A stretch of DNA of 64,000 bases, taken from contig NZ_JBILJQ010000001.1 of NCBI RefSeq assembly GCF_044377145.1, positions 1-64,000 on the forward strand, written 5' to 3'. The position numbers were made by a program, and so were the translations under genes. Each line of letters begins with the position of its first letter. The first letter of the stretch is position 1. Below, in pieces: positions 42,950-52,252 of the stretch. The notes below the pieces were generated by a model. The model saw only the letters and a list, made by a program, of their open reading frames with translations. It ran no database searches and was not told the origin of the DNA. The DNA comes from Aquimonas sp044377145. GTDB lineage: Bacteria; Pseudomonadota; Gammaproteobacteria; Xanthomonadales; Xanthomonadaceae.

Positions 42950-44188
42950 TCAGACGCGCCGGAACACCAGGGTGCCGTTGGTGCCGCCGAAGCCGAAGCC
43001 GTTCGACATCGCGACATCGATCGCTTTCTCGCGGGCGACGTTCGGCACATAGTCGAGATCGCAACCTTCGCCGGGCTCATCGAGGTTGATCGTCGGCGGC
43101 ACCAGCCCGTTGTGCAGGGCGAGGATGCTGAAGATCGCCTCGATGCCGCCGGCCGCACCGAGCAGATGCCCGGTCATCGATTTGGTCGAGCTGACCAGGG
43201 TGCGGTAGGCGTGGTCGCCCAACGCGCGCTTCATCGCCATGGTCTCGGCGAGGTCACCCAGCGGCGTCGAAGTGCCATGCGCGTTGAGGTAGCCGACCTG
43301 ATCCGCATTGATGCCGGCATCCTTGAGCGCAGCGATCATGCAGCGCGCTGCGCCTTCGCCGTCTTCGGCCGGTGCGGTCATATGGTAGGCATCCGAACTG
43401 GCGCCGAAACCGGCCAGTTCGCAGTAGATGCGCGCGCCGCGCGCCTTGGCGCGTTCGTACTCCTCCAGCACCAGCACGCCGGCGCCGTCGCCCATCACGA
43501 AGCCATCGCGATCCTTGTCCCACGGCCGTGAGGCGCGGGTCGGATCGTCGTTGCGGGTCGACATCGCCTTCATCGAACAGAAGCCGGCGACCGAAGTCGG
43601 GCTGGTGCCGCGCTCGGCGCCGCCAGCAACCATCACGTCAGCGTCGCCGTACTGGATCAGACGCATCGCCATGCCGACCGAGTGGTTGGCGGTGGCGCAG
43701 GCGGACACCGCGGAAAAATTCGGGCCCTTGATCCCGGTCAGGATCGACAGGTGGCCGCTGACCATGTTGATGATCGTGCTCGGCACATAGAACGGCGAGA
43801 CCTTGCGCGGGCCGCCTTCAATCAGGCGCGCGGTGGTGTCTTCAATGCCGATGATGCCGCCGATGCCAGAACCGATAATCGTGCCGATGCGCTCGGCATT
43901 GGCCTCGGTGACTTCAAGACCGGAATCCTTCAGCGCCATCAGGCCGGCGGCGACGCCGTAGTGGATGAAAGGATCCATCCGCTTGGCTTCTTTGGCCGGG
44001 ATATAGGCGGCAGGGTCGAAATCGCGAACTTCCCCGGCGATGCGGGTGGCGTACGCGGTGGGGTCGAACTGGGTGATCGGGCCGATGCCCGAGCGGCCGT
44101 GGGTGATGTTGTCCCAGGCGCTGGCGAGATCATTGCCCACCGGCGAGACGATGCCCATGCCGGTGATGACGACGCGACGCTTGCTCAT
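42950..44188 (-). CDS. fabF: 3-oxoacyl-[acyl-carrier-protein] synthase II
   Basis: A 412-residue condensing enzyme that elongates fatty acids with malonyl-ACP. The catalytic Cys164 lies in SAVSACATANHSVGMAM. The two His residues are in NAHGTSTPLGDLAE and STKSMTGHLLGAAGG, and the C-terminal NGFGFGGTNGTLVF loop is present. The start has GGAG six bases upstream. Between acpP and fabF a hairpin at about 44267-44316 may lower fabF expression relative to acpP. Confidence 0.97.
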   Translation of the reverse strand: MSKRRVVITGMGIVSPVGNDLASAWDNITHGRSGIGPITQFDPTAYATRIAGEVRDFDPAAYIPAKEAKRMDPFIHYGVAAGLMALKDSGLEVTEANAERIGTIIGSGIGGIIGIEDTTARLIEGGPRKVSPFYVPSTIINMVSGHLSILTGIKGPNFSAVSACATANHSVGMAMRLIQYGDADVMVAGGAERGTSPTSVAGFCSMKAMSTRNDDPTRASRPWDKDRDGFVMGDGAGVLVLEEYERAKARGARIYCELAGFGASSDAYHMTAPAEDGEGAARCMIAALKDAGINADQVGYLNAHGTSTPLGDLAETMAMKRALGDHAYRTLVSSTKSMTGHLLGAAGGIEAIFSILALHNGLVPPTINLDEPGEGCDLDYVPNVAREKAIDVAMSNGFGFGGTNGTLVFRRV

Positions 44189-44266
44189 GCGGGCTCCGTG
44201 CCGGCGAATGCTCCGGCGGGTGACGAACCGGGGCCGTGGGCCGCGTCGGTTCGGAACGCAAACTTT

Positions 44267-44316
44267 CGCTCAAAAACAAAACCGCCCCGCCGCGATGGCG
44301 GAGACGGTTTTCGATT
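44267..44316 (-). terminator. Intercistronic terminator/attenuator between acpP and fabF
   Basis: On the minus strand AAAACCG..CCGCC pairs with GGCGG..CGGTTTT around a short loop, with a small internal mismatch, and is followed by TTTTG and another T run. Such a partial terminator after acpP is common, because much more ACP than FabF is needed. The stem is imperfect, so readthrough is likely. Confidence 0.65.
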
Positions 44317-44360
44317 CAGGAGCGGCGCCGCGCTGGGCGCCGTCCGATGCAGGCAGCCGC

Positions 44361-44600
44361 TTACGACTTGACGTGAGCCTTCACGTAGTCGATGGCCTGC
44401 TGCACGCTGGTGATCTTCTCAGCGTCTTCGTCCGGGATCTCGCACTCGAACTCTTCTTCCAGGGCCATCACCAGCTCGACGGTATCGAGCGAGTCCGCGC
44501 CCAGATCGTCCACAAAGGAGGCGTTCGCAGTGACTTCTTCTTCTTTGACGCCCAGCTGTTCCACGACGATCTTCTTGACGCGTTCTTCGATGCTGCTCAT
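44361..44600 (-). CDS. acpP: Acyl carrier protein
   Basis: A 79-residue acidic protein that carries acyl chains on a phosphopantetheine arm at Ser37 in DLGADSLDTVEL. The start is the ATG at 44600 (MSSIEERVKKIVVEQLG), with GAGGAATT upstream. The sequence is nearly identical to family consensus, including FVDDLGADSLDTVELVMALE. It lies 159 bases after fabG and before an attenuator-like hairpin. Confidence 0.99.
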   Translation of the reverse strand: MSSIEERVKKIVVEQLGVKEEEVTANASFVDDLGADSLDTVELVMALEEEFECEIPDEDAEKITSVQQAIDYVKAHVKS

Positions 44601-44759
44601 GGGGTTCAATTCCTCTGACGGAAAACTCGGCGCATTGTAGTGGGAACCGCCCGACCGCACTACACGGCCGGGGCGGGGACCCGTCTGCACCCGACGGGTT
44701 ATTGTGCTTTTGGATCCAAACAGATGCGGCAGGCTTGATCGCAACACAAGTCGCACGCA

Positions 44760-45503
44760 TCAGGGCATATACATACCACCGTTCACATGCAGGGTCTCGC
44801 CGGTGATGTAGGCGGCGGAAGGTCCGGCAAGAAATGCAACGGCGTTGGCGATATCGGCAGCTTCACCGAGACGTCCCAGCGCGATCTGGCCCAGCAGTGC
44901 GTTGCGCGAATCCTCAGGCAGCGAGCGGGTCATGTCGGTATCGATGAAGCCGGGCGCGACCACGTTGACCGTGATGCCACGGCTGCCGATTTCTTTCGCA
45001 AGCGATTTCGAGAATCCGATGATCCCCGCTTTGGCCGCGGCGTAGTTGGCCTGCCCGGCGTTGCCGGTGACACCGATCACCGAGGCGATGTTGATGATGC
45101 GGCCGCGGCGCGCCTTCATCATGCCGCGCAGCACCGCCTTGCTGGTGCGATAGACCGAGCTCAAATTGGTATCGAGAATCGCCTGCCAGTCGTCGTCCTT
45201 CATCCGCATCAGCAAACCATCGCGGGTGATGCCGGCATTGTTCACCAGAATGCTGATCGGACCGATCCCTTTGCCGATCGCTTCGATCAGGGCCTCCACA
45301 GCAGCGCCATCGGCCACGTCCAGCACACGTCCCGCGCCGCCCTGCGCGGCCAGACGCTCGCCAATGGCAGCGGCGCCGGCCTCACTGGTGGCGGTGCCGA
45401 CAACGGTCGCACCCTGCGCAGCCAGCAGATCGGCGATGGCTGCGCCGATGCCACGGCTGGCGCCGGTGACGAGGACGACCTCGCCCTTCAATACTTGAGT
45501 CAT
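44760..45503 (-). CDS. fabG: 3-oxoacyl-[acyl-carrier-protein] reductase
   Basis: A 247-residue short-chain dehydrogenase that reduces 3-oxoacyl-ACP with NADPH. The ATG at 45503 follows AAGGAG, and a GTG further up at 45539 overlaps the fabD stop but has no good site. The cofactor loop VTGASRGIG, VNNAGITRDGLLMRM, IINIASVIGVTGNAGQANYA with the Ser-Tyr-Lys set, and APGFIDTDMTRSL are all present. Confidence 0.98.
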   Translation of the reverse strand: MTQVLKGEVVLVTGASRGIGAAIADLLAAQGATVVGTATSEAGAAAIGERLAAQGGAGRVLDVADGAAVEALIEAIGKGIGPISILVNNAGITRDGLLMRMKDDDWQAILDTNLSSVYRTSKAVLRGMMKARRGRIINIASVIGVTGNAGQANYAAAKAGIIGFSKSLAKEIGSRGITVNVVAPGFIDTDMTRSLPEDSRNALLGQIALGRLGEAADIANAVAFLAGPSAAYITGETLHVNGGMYMP

Positions 45504-45535
45504 GCGGTTCTCCTTGGCGAGTTCGGTCGGCGCGC

Positions 45536-46480
45536 TCACGCGCTGCCCCAGCCGGTCAAGCAGTCCTCGAACTCGGCGAGGCTACCCAGGCTCTTCGATT
45601 CGATGCTGCGATCGATGCGTTTGCTCAAGCCGCACAGCACCCTGCCGGGGCCGCATTCGACCAGGCGGCTCGCGCCGGCGGCGACCATCTGCTGCACGCA
45701 GTCGGTCCAGCGCACTGGCAGGTAGAGCTGGCGAACCAGGGCCGACTTCAGGGCGGCGATGTCGGCGGCGACGGCGGCGTCGACGTTGTGCACCAGCGGC
45801 AGGCTCGGCATGCGCCACTGCGCCCGCTCGATTGCTTCGGCGAGCTGATCGGCGGCGGCACGCATCAGCGGCGTATGCGAAGGGACGCTGACCGCCAGCT
45901 TGACCGCCTTGCGCACACCGCGTTCGGCCAGTGCGGCGATCGCGGCATCGACCGCAGCGGCATCGCCGCCGATCACGATCTGGCCGGGCGAGTTGTAATT
46001 GGCCGGAACAACCACGGCCGTGTTCGAGACTTCGGCGCAGACCGCTTCTACCACGGCATCGTCAGCACCCAGTACCGCGGCCATCGCGCCGCTGCCTGCA
46101 GGCACGGCGGCCTGCATCAGCCGTCCGCGTTCGCGCACCAGGCGCGCAGCGTCAACGAGTGAAACCGCGCCCGCAGCGACCAGCGCGCTGTATTCGCCCA
46201 AGCTGTGGCCGGCAACACGTGCCGGCATAAGGCCAGCCTGCGCAGACCACAATCGCCAGAGGGCGGCGCTGGCGGCGAGCAGCACTGGCTGGGTGAACTC
46301 GGTCTGGTTGAGACGCGCATCATCGGCCGCCGCAGCGATTGTCCACAGATCGACGCCAGCGCCTTCCGAGGCTTCGGCGAAGCTGTCGAGCACGGCCGGA
46401 TGACACTCGGCAAGATCGGCCAGCATGGCGGGCGACTGCGAGCCCTGCCCGGGGAATACGAATGCGAGGCTGGATGACAT
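45536..46480 (-). CDS. fabD: Malonyl-CoA:ACP transacylase
   Basis: A 314-residue enzyme that loads malonate on ACP. It begins MSSSLAFVFPGQGSQSPAML. The nucleophile Ser93 is in AGHSLGEYSALVA, with the supporting Gln in the FPGQGSQ loop and the catalytic His in VSVPSHTPLM. It lies between fabH and fabG as usual. Confidence 0.98.
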   Translation of the reverse strand: MSSSLAFVFPGQGSQSPAMLADLAECHPAVLDSFAEASEGAGVDLWTIAAAADDARLNQTEFTQPVLLAASAALWRLWSAQAGLMPARVAGHSLGEYSALVAAGAVSLVDAARLVRERGRLMQAAVPAGSGAMAAVLGADDAVVEAVCAEVSNTAVVVPANYNSPGQIVIGGDAAAVDAAIAALAERGVRKAVKLAVSVPSHTPLMRAAADQLAEAIERAQWRMPSLPLVHNVDAAVAADIAALKSALVRQLYLPVRWTDCVQQMVAAGASRLVECGPGRVLCGLSKRIDRSIESKSLGSLAEFEDCLTGWGSA

Positions 46481-46580
46481 CGTGCGCTGTGTTTCCGTGA
46501 GCCCGGACGACGGGGCCGCGCATGATACGTGAAGCCCCCGCCAAGGCGTCTGTACCGGGGCGTAGGGTCAGTGCTGCGGA

Positions 46581-47552
46581 TCAGTAGCGGATCAGCGCCG
46601 AGCCCCAGGTAAAGCCACCGCCGAACGCCTCCAGCAGCAGCAGCTCGCCGCGCTGGACCTTGCCCGAGCGCACCGCTTCATCCAGCGCCAGCGGCACCGA
46701 TGCCGCCGAGGTGTTGCCGTGCCGATCCACGGTGACGATGACTCGATCCATCGGCATTTCCAGCCGCTTGGCGGTGGCGGTGATGATGCGCAGATTGGCC
46801 TGGTGCGGAATCAACCAGTCGAGATCGGATTTCTGCAGACCGTTGGCGGACAGGGTTTCCTCGACCACCGCGTCCAGCGTTTTCACTGCGACCTTGAACA
46901 CCTCATTGCCGGTCATGCTGATGCGCAGTCCGACGTTCGGCTCATCGGGCTTGAAGCCGCGCGACACGCCGACGGCGGTCTGCAGCAGGTGCCCGTAGCC
47001 GCCGTCCGCATGCAGATGGGTCGACAGAATGCCGGGCTCATCGCTTGCGCCCAGCACCACCGCGCCAGCGCCATCGCCAAACAGCACAGCGGTGGTGCGA
47101 TCGTTCCAGTCGAGCATGCGGGTCAGGGTTTCGGCGCCGATCACCAGCGCCTTCTTCGCCATGCCGCTCTTGATCATCGCGTTGGCGGTGCCCAGCGCGT
47201 ACATGAAGCCTGAGCACGCGGCATTGACGTCGAACGCGGCGCAGCCGTTCGCGCCGAGGCGGTGCTGCAGCAGGCAGGCCGAAGACGGAAACACGATGTC
47301 CGGGGTCGTGGTGCCGAGCACGATCAAATCGATCTCGGAGGCCGCCACACCGGCGGCTTCCAGCGCGCGCGTCGCGGCTTCAAACGCCAGGTCGACCGTG
47401 GTCTGGCCGTCGGCGGCGACGTGACGCTGGCGGATGCCGGTGCGCTCGCGGATCCATTCGTCCGAGGTCTCGATGCGCTCGGCCAGATCATCATTGGTCA
47501 CCACGCGCTCGGGCAGGTAACTGCCCGTGCCGAGAATGCGTGCGAACGCCAT
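46581..47552 (-). CDS. fabH: 3-oxoacyl-[acyl-carrier-protein] synthase III
   Basis: A 323-residue enzyme that starts fatty-acid synthesis from acetyl-CoA and malonyl-ACP. The ATG at 47552 (MAFARILGTGSYLP) follows GAGGAG. The triad Cys113 (DVNAACSGF), His250 (WLIPHQANLR) and Asn280 (HGNTSAAS) is complete. plsX, which often sits between rpmF and fabH, is absent here. A hairpin lies between the rpmF and fabH genes. Confidence 0.98.
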   Translation of the reverse strand: MAFARILGTGSYLPERVVTNDDLAERIETSDEWIRERTGIRQRHVAADGQTTVDLAFEAATRALEAAGVAASEIDLIVLGTTTPDIVFPSSACLLQHRLGANGCAAFDVNAACSGFMYALGTANAMIKSGMAKKALVIGAETLTRMLDWNDRTTAVLFGDGAGAVVLGASDEPGILSTHLHADGGYGHLLQTAVGVSRGFKPDEPNVGLRISMTGNEVFKVAVKTLDAVVEETLSANGLQKSDLDWLIPHQANLRIITATAKRLEMPMDRVIVTVDRHGNTSAASVPLALDEAVRSGKVQRGELLLLEAFGGGFTWGSALIRY

Positions 47553-47714
47553 CGAGTACTCCTCTGCCGGATTCATGTGGGCGCGCTGCGAGTCGCAAGC
47601 GATCGAGCGCGCGGTCGCGAATGATGACGCCTGTGTGTCAATGCAGCCAGCCCCGCGCGACGGGTCCTACCAAGCGACGCCAGTGGATGCGGCGGCCGCG
47701 GCAGAAAACACAGA

Positions 47715-47761
47715 CACGACAAAGGCGGCGGCCCTTGCGGCCCACCGCCTTGCGTGTCGTA
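47715..47761 (-). terminator. Hairpin terminator between rpmF and fabH
   Basis: On the minus strand AAGGCGGTGGGCC and GGCCGCCGCCTT form a long stem around a short GCAAG loop, with ACGAC/GTCGT extending it. Only a weak T-rich stretch follows. It lies after the rpmF stop and before fabH, so it may separate yceD-rpmF from the fab genes. Confidence 0.6.
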
Positions 47762-47801
47762 TTCGCTCAAGCGCAGTGCCGGCGCAAAACCGGCCGCGGG
47801 C

Positions 47802-47993
47802 TTACTCGGCGTCGACAGCCGACTTGAGGCTGATCACCTTCTTGCCGCGGTAGAAACCGTCGGCGGTGATGTGGTGACGGATGTGGGTCTCGCCCGTGGT
47901 CGGGTCGGTCGCCAGCTGCTTCGCGGTCAGGGCGTCGTGCGAACGGCGCATGCCGCGCTTGGAAGGGGTGACGCGGCTCTTCTGCACTGCCAT
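47802..47993 (-). CDS. rpmF: 50S ribosomal protein L32
   Basis: A 63-residue ribosomal protein: MAVQKSRVTPSKRGMRRSHD is the family start, followed by HHITADGFYRGKKVI. It has no CxxC zinc pair, as usual in proteobacteria. It follows yceD by 134 bases and has a GGAG site. Confidence 0.98.
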   Translation of the reverse strand: MAVQKSRVTPSKRGMRRSHDALTAKQLATDPTTGETHIRHHITADGFYRGKKVISLKSAVDAE

Positions 47994-48127
47994 GGGGTTT
48001 CTCCGAATCGATGCTTGCGTGTTGCTGTATGACGAAAGCCGGCTTCACGCTGTGCCGGTTCCGCAGGGTGTGTGGGCGGTCAATCCGCCGCGTGCTGCAG
48101 GTTTTGCTTCACTGCGGCGCGCAGCCG

Positions 48128-48646
48128 CTAGCTTTTCTTCAGTGCGGCCAAGGCCGCAAACGGGTTCGGCTTTGCGTCGGCGGCAACTTCGATCGGCGCT
48201 TCGGTCGCCACATACTCGGCGGGAAGCTCCACATCCAATCGCGCAGGCACCAGCGGCAGCGCAAGAATCAGTTCGTCCTCGATCAACTCGCGCGGGTGCA
48301 GCTGTCGATCCTCCGGCAGCAGCAGCGCCTCGTAGCCTTCCGCCAGCCCCGCCTCATCGGCTTCGCGTCGGATCAGGCCCAGTCGCTGCAACGCCTCCAG
48401 CGGCTGCTGGTAGGGCTCCAGGGACCGCTGGCAGACCAGCCAGACGACGCACTGCACGCGAATATCAAGGAAGTCGATACCGAGGGCATCGCGACCGAAT
48501 TCGAGCGCGTAGGTTACTGTGCCCTCGCGTCGCTCCAGCGCTTCAACAAAGCGCGGGAACGCTGTCACCGGCAGGCTGCCCTCGAAGCAGCGCCGGCCGG
48601 ACAACATGCGCGTGGCATCGACCGTTTCGGGCAGGTTCGCGGACAT
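48128..48646 (-). CDS. yceD: DUF177/YceD-family protein
   Basis: A 172-residue protein of the YceD family, linked to 23S rRNA accumulation and almost always found before rpmF, as here. Family features visible are the N-terminal LSGRRCFEGSLPVTAFPRF and the conserved VQCVVWLVCQRSLEP. The acidic ELIEDELILALPLVPAR motif follows, and the C-terminal PNPFAALAALK is also typical. Confidence 0.93.
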   Translation of the reverse strand: MSANLPETVDATRMLSGRRCFEGSLPVTAFPRFVEALERREGTVTYALEFGRDALGIDFLDIRVQCVVWLVCQRSLEPYQQPLEALQRLGLIRREADEAGLAEGYEALLLPEDRQLHPRELIEDELILALPLVPARLDVELPAEYVATEAPIEVAADAKPNPFAALAALKKS

Positions 48647-48820
48647 AAGCGCGCCATGATAGGCGGCCTCTGTGCAAGCGTCAAACCCGACCGCTGGGGA
48701 AAGTGGGCGAGAGCCGATACATCGCCATGGCAGATGTGAAGCCTGCGACCGGCTTCATTGCCGCTCTCTCCCACCTGCGTCAGACTCGGGCGCTCGTCTT
48801 TGCTCAAGGATCCGCCGGGC

Positions 48821-49297
48821 GTGGAACTCATCCTGGCTGTCGTGCTCGCGTTCGCTCTGGTCGGTCTGGCCGCGTGGATTCCCTTCCATCGCAGCGCCAG
48901 CCGGCAACGCGCATTGATCCGTCTGCTGGAAGGCGCCGATGAACTCGAAGGCCTGCTGCACCGCACGCGCGAACGGATGACGGCGATGCAGAACGTGGTC
49001 GAGCGCGTGCCTGCGGACATCGGCGCGGTCGCCAAGGCTTCGCTGGACGCCGACCAGCGTGTGCAGCAGGCGCTGCGCGATCTGCTGGAGCATCGCCTGT
49101 GGATCTCCCGCCACGGCGCCACCGCCTCGCTGGCTGAGTTGAAGAATGCCGAGAGGGCGATGGGGCGTGCGCGCGACACCATCGCCTCGCAGCTGGCGCG
49201 GCTTGAGCATGCCGGCACCGAACTCGACCATGTCACCCAAGCCGTGATCGAGCAGGCAGCGCGCGAACCGGCCGCGCTGCGGCGCGGCACCGGCTGA
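48821..49297 (+). CDS. Small membrane-anchored coiled-coil protein
   Basis: A 158-residue protein that I do not recognise. The GTG start at 48821 has AAGGA upstream and directly precedes a membrane helix (ELILAVVLAFALVGLAAWI). In-frame codons before it give no plausible sequence. The rest is highly helical and charged (RALIRLLEGADELEGLLHR, ADQRVQQALRDLLEHR, GRARDTIASQLARLEHAG), with heptad-like spacing suggesting a coiled coil in the cytoplasm. It is divergent from yceD and convergent with the glycosyltransferase gene. Confidence 0.6.
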   Translation: MELILAVVLAFALVGLAAWIPFHRSASRQRALIRLLEGADELEGLLHRTRERMTAMQNVVERVPADIGAVAKASLDADQRVQQALRDLLEHRLWISRHGATASLAELKNAERAMGRARDTIASQLARLEHAGTELDHVTQAVIEQAAREPAALRRGTG

Positions 49298-49306
49298 GCC
49301 GGGCAC

Positions 49307-51214
49307 TTACGGCGCAGGCGCGATCCAGATCCGCGCCATCGGCAGTTCACGTACCCGCCCATCGCGACCACTGAGGCGCAGACCGAGCGTGCGCTCACCA
49401 TGCAGCGCCGGCGGCACCTGCACTCGTGCATGTAACCCCACCCGCGGGTGCCGCGGGTCGTCCGAACGCGGCCACTGCCAGAGCACGCCCGGGCTTTCGA
49501 GGTCGCTGGATGCTCTGGCGATCGCCTGTCCATCCAGCAGCACCTCGACCTTGGCCAGCCCGGCACCGTCCTGGATCGCCCAACCGGCAAGCTCGAACTG
49601 CGCACCCAGCCGCGCGCCGTCAACAGGCGCATCGAGATAGGCCAGCGCCGGGAACTCGCATTCGCCGTTGCGGCTGCCATCGATCAGGTACAGCAGATAG
49701 CGCTTGGCGCCGCCATTGATCTGCAGCTCCCGTCGCGCGCGCCAGCCCGGCAGCCGATCGCACAGCGCGTGCAGCCACGGCTGACGCTCGCGCAATCCCA
49801 GCGCGGTCTCTTCGATCACCAGTAGGCGCGCTGGATCGGTGGCGCCGATCCAAGTGTCTTCGTCCACGCCCCAGAGTTTCAGCTGCAGGGCGCGGCCGTG
49901 CTTGGAATTGAGCGGATGCGCCATCACACCGAGCGGCCAGCGCCCGCGCCCGGCCTGCACCAGCTGCCCCGCCAGCATGAAGTTGTCGGCCACTACCCGC
50001 GTGCCGACCGGCAAGGCGGCCAGCTCGGCCTCGACGGCAGCCGCCACTTCCGCCGCACCGGAGAAGTTGTCCGCGATCGACACCTGCGTCGCCAACACGT
50101 TGCGCCCTGAGGGCAAGGCCAGCGCGATGCACAGTGCCCAGGCGCCCACTGCACCGAGCGTCAGGCTGATCCAGGTCGCGCGCCTCAGCCACACCGCTCG
50201 GTCGCACAGCGTTGCCGCCAGCAGCGGCAGCAGGGCCAACTGGCCAACCAGCGGCCAATGAAAGGACACCCGCTCGCGGTCGGCGAACAGCCCCACCAGG
50301 TAGAGCTCGAGCAGCAGGGCCGCGCCGGCCCAGGCCAACAGGGCCGGGCCCGGCGCTGTCTGCCATGACTTCAGTCGGGCCGGCAGCAGCCACAGCATCA
50401 ACGCCCACGCCAAAGGGGTGGCGACGATCGCCTGCTCCAGCGGCACCGTCAGCGCGCGCGGCTGGAACTGCCACGGATGACGCTCGACAAACTGGAAACG
50501 CCAGCCGGCCTGATCGCCTTCAAGGTTGAACCACACCAGTGGCAGCCAGGCCAGCAGGCCCAACGCCAGCGCCAGCCAGATCCGCGGATCACGCAGCAGC
50601 GCGCGCGCGACGGGCACAGCAAGGACGGCCACGCCGCCCGCCGCCAGCACCGCGATAAACCGGTAATGGCTGAATGCGCCCAAGGCGAGCCCGGCGCTGA
50701 GTTCCAACAGCGGCCATGCGACGACCGCTCCTGCTGCGCCCGACCCCAATGTCTGCAGTCGCAACAGCGCGTGCAGACACAGCGCGGCCGCAACCAGCAG
50801 GGCAGGTTCGGGCAAGGCCAGCAGGCCGTTCACGCTCAGCAGCGGCAGCAGCAGGCCGAGCAGACCGGTTTGCCAGCGGACATGTGCGAGGCCGGCCGCA
50901 TCGGCGATGCGCAGCAGCTGCAGGGGCAATACCGCGCCCAGCAGCAGGGAGACCGCTCGCAGGCCAAATTCGACATCGCCTACCAGCCAGCGGCCCGCTG
51001 CGATGGTCCAGGCGGTGAAGCCGGGCAGATCGGAATAGGCCCAGGCCAGATGGCGCGCCTCCCAGGCATAGAAAGCCTCATCGCCAAACAACGGCAACTG
51101 CGAAGCCAGCGCGCAGCGCGCCAGCAGCAGCAGGCACCACAGCCCCCAGAACATTTGCCGCAACCGCTGGTCGCAGCCCGTCTGCGCGGGGCCGCCGCCG
51201 AGCGCTAGCCGCAT
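49307..51214 (-). CDS. GT39/ArnT-like membrane glycosyltransferase with C-terminal beta domain
   Basis: A 635-residue inner-membrane protein. After a first helix it shows PLFGDEAFYAWEARHLAWAY, the acidic loop of GT-C enzymes, where the DE pair binds the polyprenyl-sugar donor. About ten more helices run to residue 360. A non-membrane region follows, including YLLYLIDGSRN and a final 120-residue beta-rich domain (FELAGWAIQDGAGLAKVEVLLDG onwards, split) that looks like an Ig/CBM-type module. GT39-like proteins transfer sugars from lipid carriers to lipid A, protein or polysaccharide. The substrate here is unknown. Confidence 0.85.
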   Translation of the reverse strand: MRLALGGGPAQTGCDQRLRQMFWGLWCLLLLARCALASQLPLFGDEAFYAWEARHLAWAYSDLPGFTAWTIAAGRWLVGDVEFGLRAVSLLLGAVLPLQLLRIADAAGLAHVRWQTGLLGLLLPLLSVNGLLALPEPALLVAAALCLHALLRLQTLGSGAAGAVVAWPLLELSAGLALGAFSHYRFIAVLAAGGVAVLAVPVARALLRDPRIWLALALGLLAWLPLVWFNLEGDQAGWRFQFVERHPWQFQPRALTVPLEQAIVATPLAWALMLWLLPARLKSWQTAPGPALLAWAGAALLLELYLVGLFADRERVSFHWPLVGQLALLPLLAATLCDRAVWLRRATWISLTLGAVGAWALCIALALPSGRNVLATQVSIADNFSGAAEVAAAVEAELAALPVGTRVVADNFMLAGQLVQAGRGRWPLGVMAHPLNSKHGRALQLKLWGVDEDTWIGATDPARLLVIEETALGLRERQPWLHALCDRLPGWRARRELQINGGAKRYLLYLIDGSRNGECEFPALAYLDAPVDGARLGAQFELAGWAIQDGAGLAKVEVLLDGQAIARASSDLESPGVLWQWPRSDDPRHPRVGLHARVQVPPALHGERTLGLRLSGRDGRVRELPMARIWIAPAP

Positions 51215-51282
51215 GCGTTCCTCACCCGGGCGCGTCTACACTCACCCTGCCCTGTTGTTTCAGCATTCAAAGGAATCTGTCC

Positions 51283-52239
51283 ATGCCCGCACCCGCCCGA
51301 TCGGCCGCGATCCTACCCGAAGCCAGCCGCAGTGCTCTGGATGCCGCGCTGGCGCAGGTCAACGGCTTGGTGCTGGGCAAGCCGCGCGAGATCGAACTGG
51401 CCTTCGCCTGCGTACTGGCTGGCGGCCATCTGCTGGTGGAGGATTTGCCCGGCCTCGGCAAGACCACGCTGGCGCGGGCGCTGGCGGCCACCCTGGGCCT
51501 GGACTTCCAGCGCCTGCAGTTCACCGCCGATCTGCTGCCTTCGGACATTCTCGGAGTGTCGGTGTATGAAGCCGACCAGCGCGGTTTCCGCTTCCATCCC
51601 GGGCCGGTGTTCACCCAGCTGCTGCTGTCGGACGAAATCAACCGCGCGCCGCCGCGGACCCAGAGCGCCCTGCTTGAAGCCATGGCCGAGCAGCAGGTCA
51701 CGATTGACGGCGTCTGCCACAGCCTGCCGCATCCGTTCTTCGTTATCGCCACCCAGAATCCAGTGGATCTCGCCGGCACCTTCCCCTTGCCTGATTCGCA
51801 GCTCGATCGCTTCCTGCTGCGACTGTCGATGGGCTATCCGCAAGCCGAGTTCGAGCGCGCGATGCTGGCCGGCGCAGACCGCCGCGAGCTGATCCAGCGC
51901 AGCATGCCGGTGCTGGGCGCGGCTGATGTGCTGGCATTACGCGAGGCGGTCTCGAACGTGAACGCCTCCGATGCACTGGTCGACTACGTGCAGCGTCTAC
52001 TGGCCGCCAGCCGCAGCTTCGCCGGCATCCGGGTGGGGCTGTCGCCGCGCGCGGGTCTGGCCCTGCTACGGGTGGCGCGCGCGCAGGCGCTGCTGCGTGG
52101 GCGCGCCCATGTGCTGCCTGAGGACATCCAGGGCCTGTTCGTCGAGGTAACGGCACATCGGCTGGTGCCCGATTCCGAGCACGGCAGCCGCGATGAGCTC
52201 TCTCGCCGCCTGTTGGCCAGTGTCGCGGTCGAAGTCTGA
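51283..52239 (+). CDS. MoxR-family AAA+ ATPase
   Basis: A 318-residue ATPase. Walker A lies at LVEDLPGLGKTTLARAL (about 52-66), Walker B/MoxR motif at LLLSDEINRAPPRTQSALLEAM, and sensor-1 at FFVIATQNPVDLAGTFPLPDSQLDRF. The family helps mature or assemble protein complexes and is nearly always next to a DUF58 gene, as here. It has an AAGGA ribosome site 10 bases upstream. Confidence 0.96.
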   Translation: MPAPARSAAILPEASRSALDAALAQVNGLVLGKPREIELAFACVLAGGHLLVEDLPGLGKTTLARALAATLGLDFQRLQFTADLLPSDILGVSVYEADQRGFRFHPGPVFTQLLLSDEINRAPPRTQSALLEAMAEQQVTIDGVCHSLPHPFFVIATQNPVDLAGTFPLPDSQLDRFLLRLSMGYPQAEFERAMLAGADRRELIQRSMPVLGAADVLALREAVSNVNASDALVDYVQRLLAASRSFAGIRVGLSPRAGLALLRVARAQALLRGRAHVLPEDIQGLFVEVTAHRLVPDSEHGSRDELSRRLLASVAVEV

Positions 52240-52252
52240 GCCGGCGGCCATC

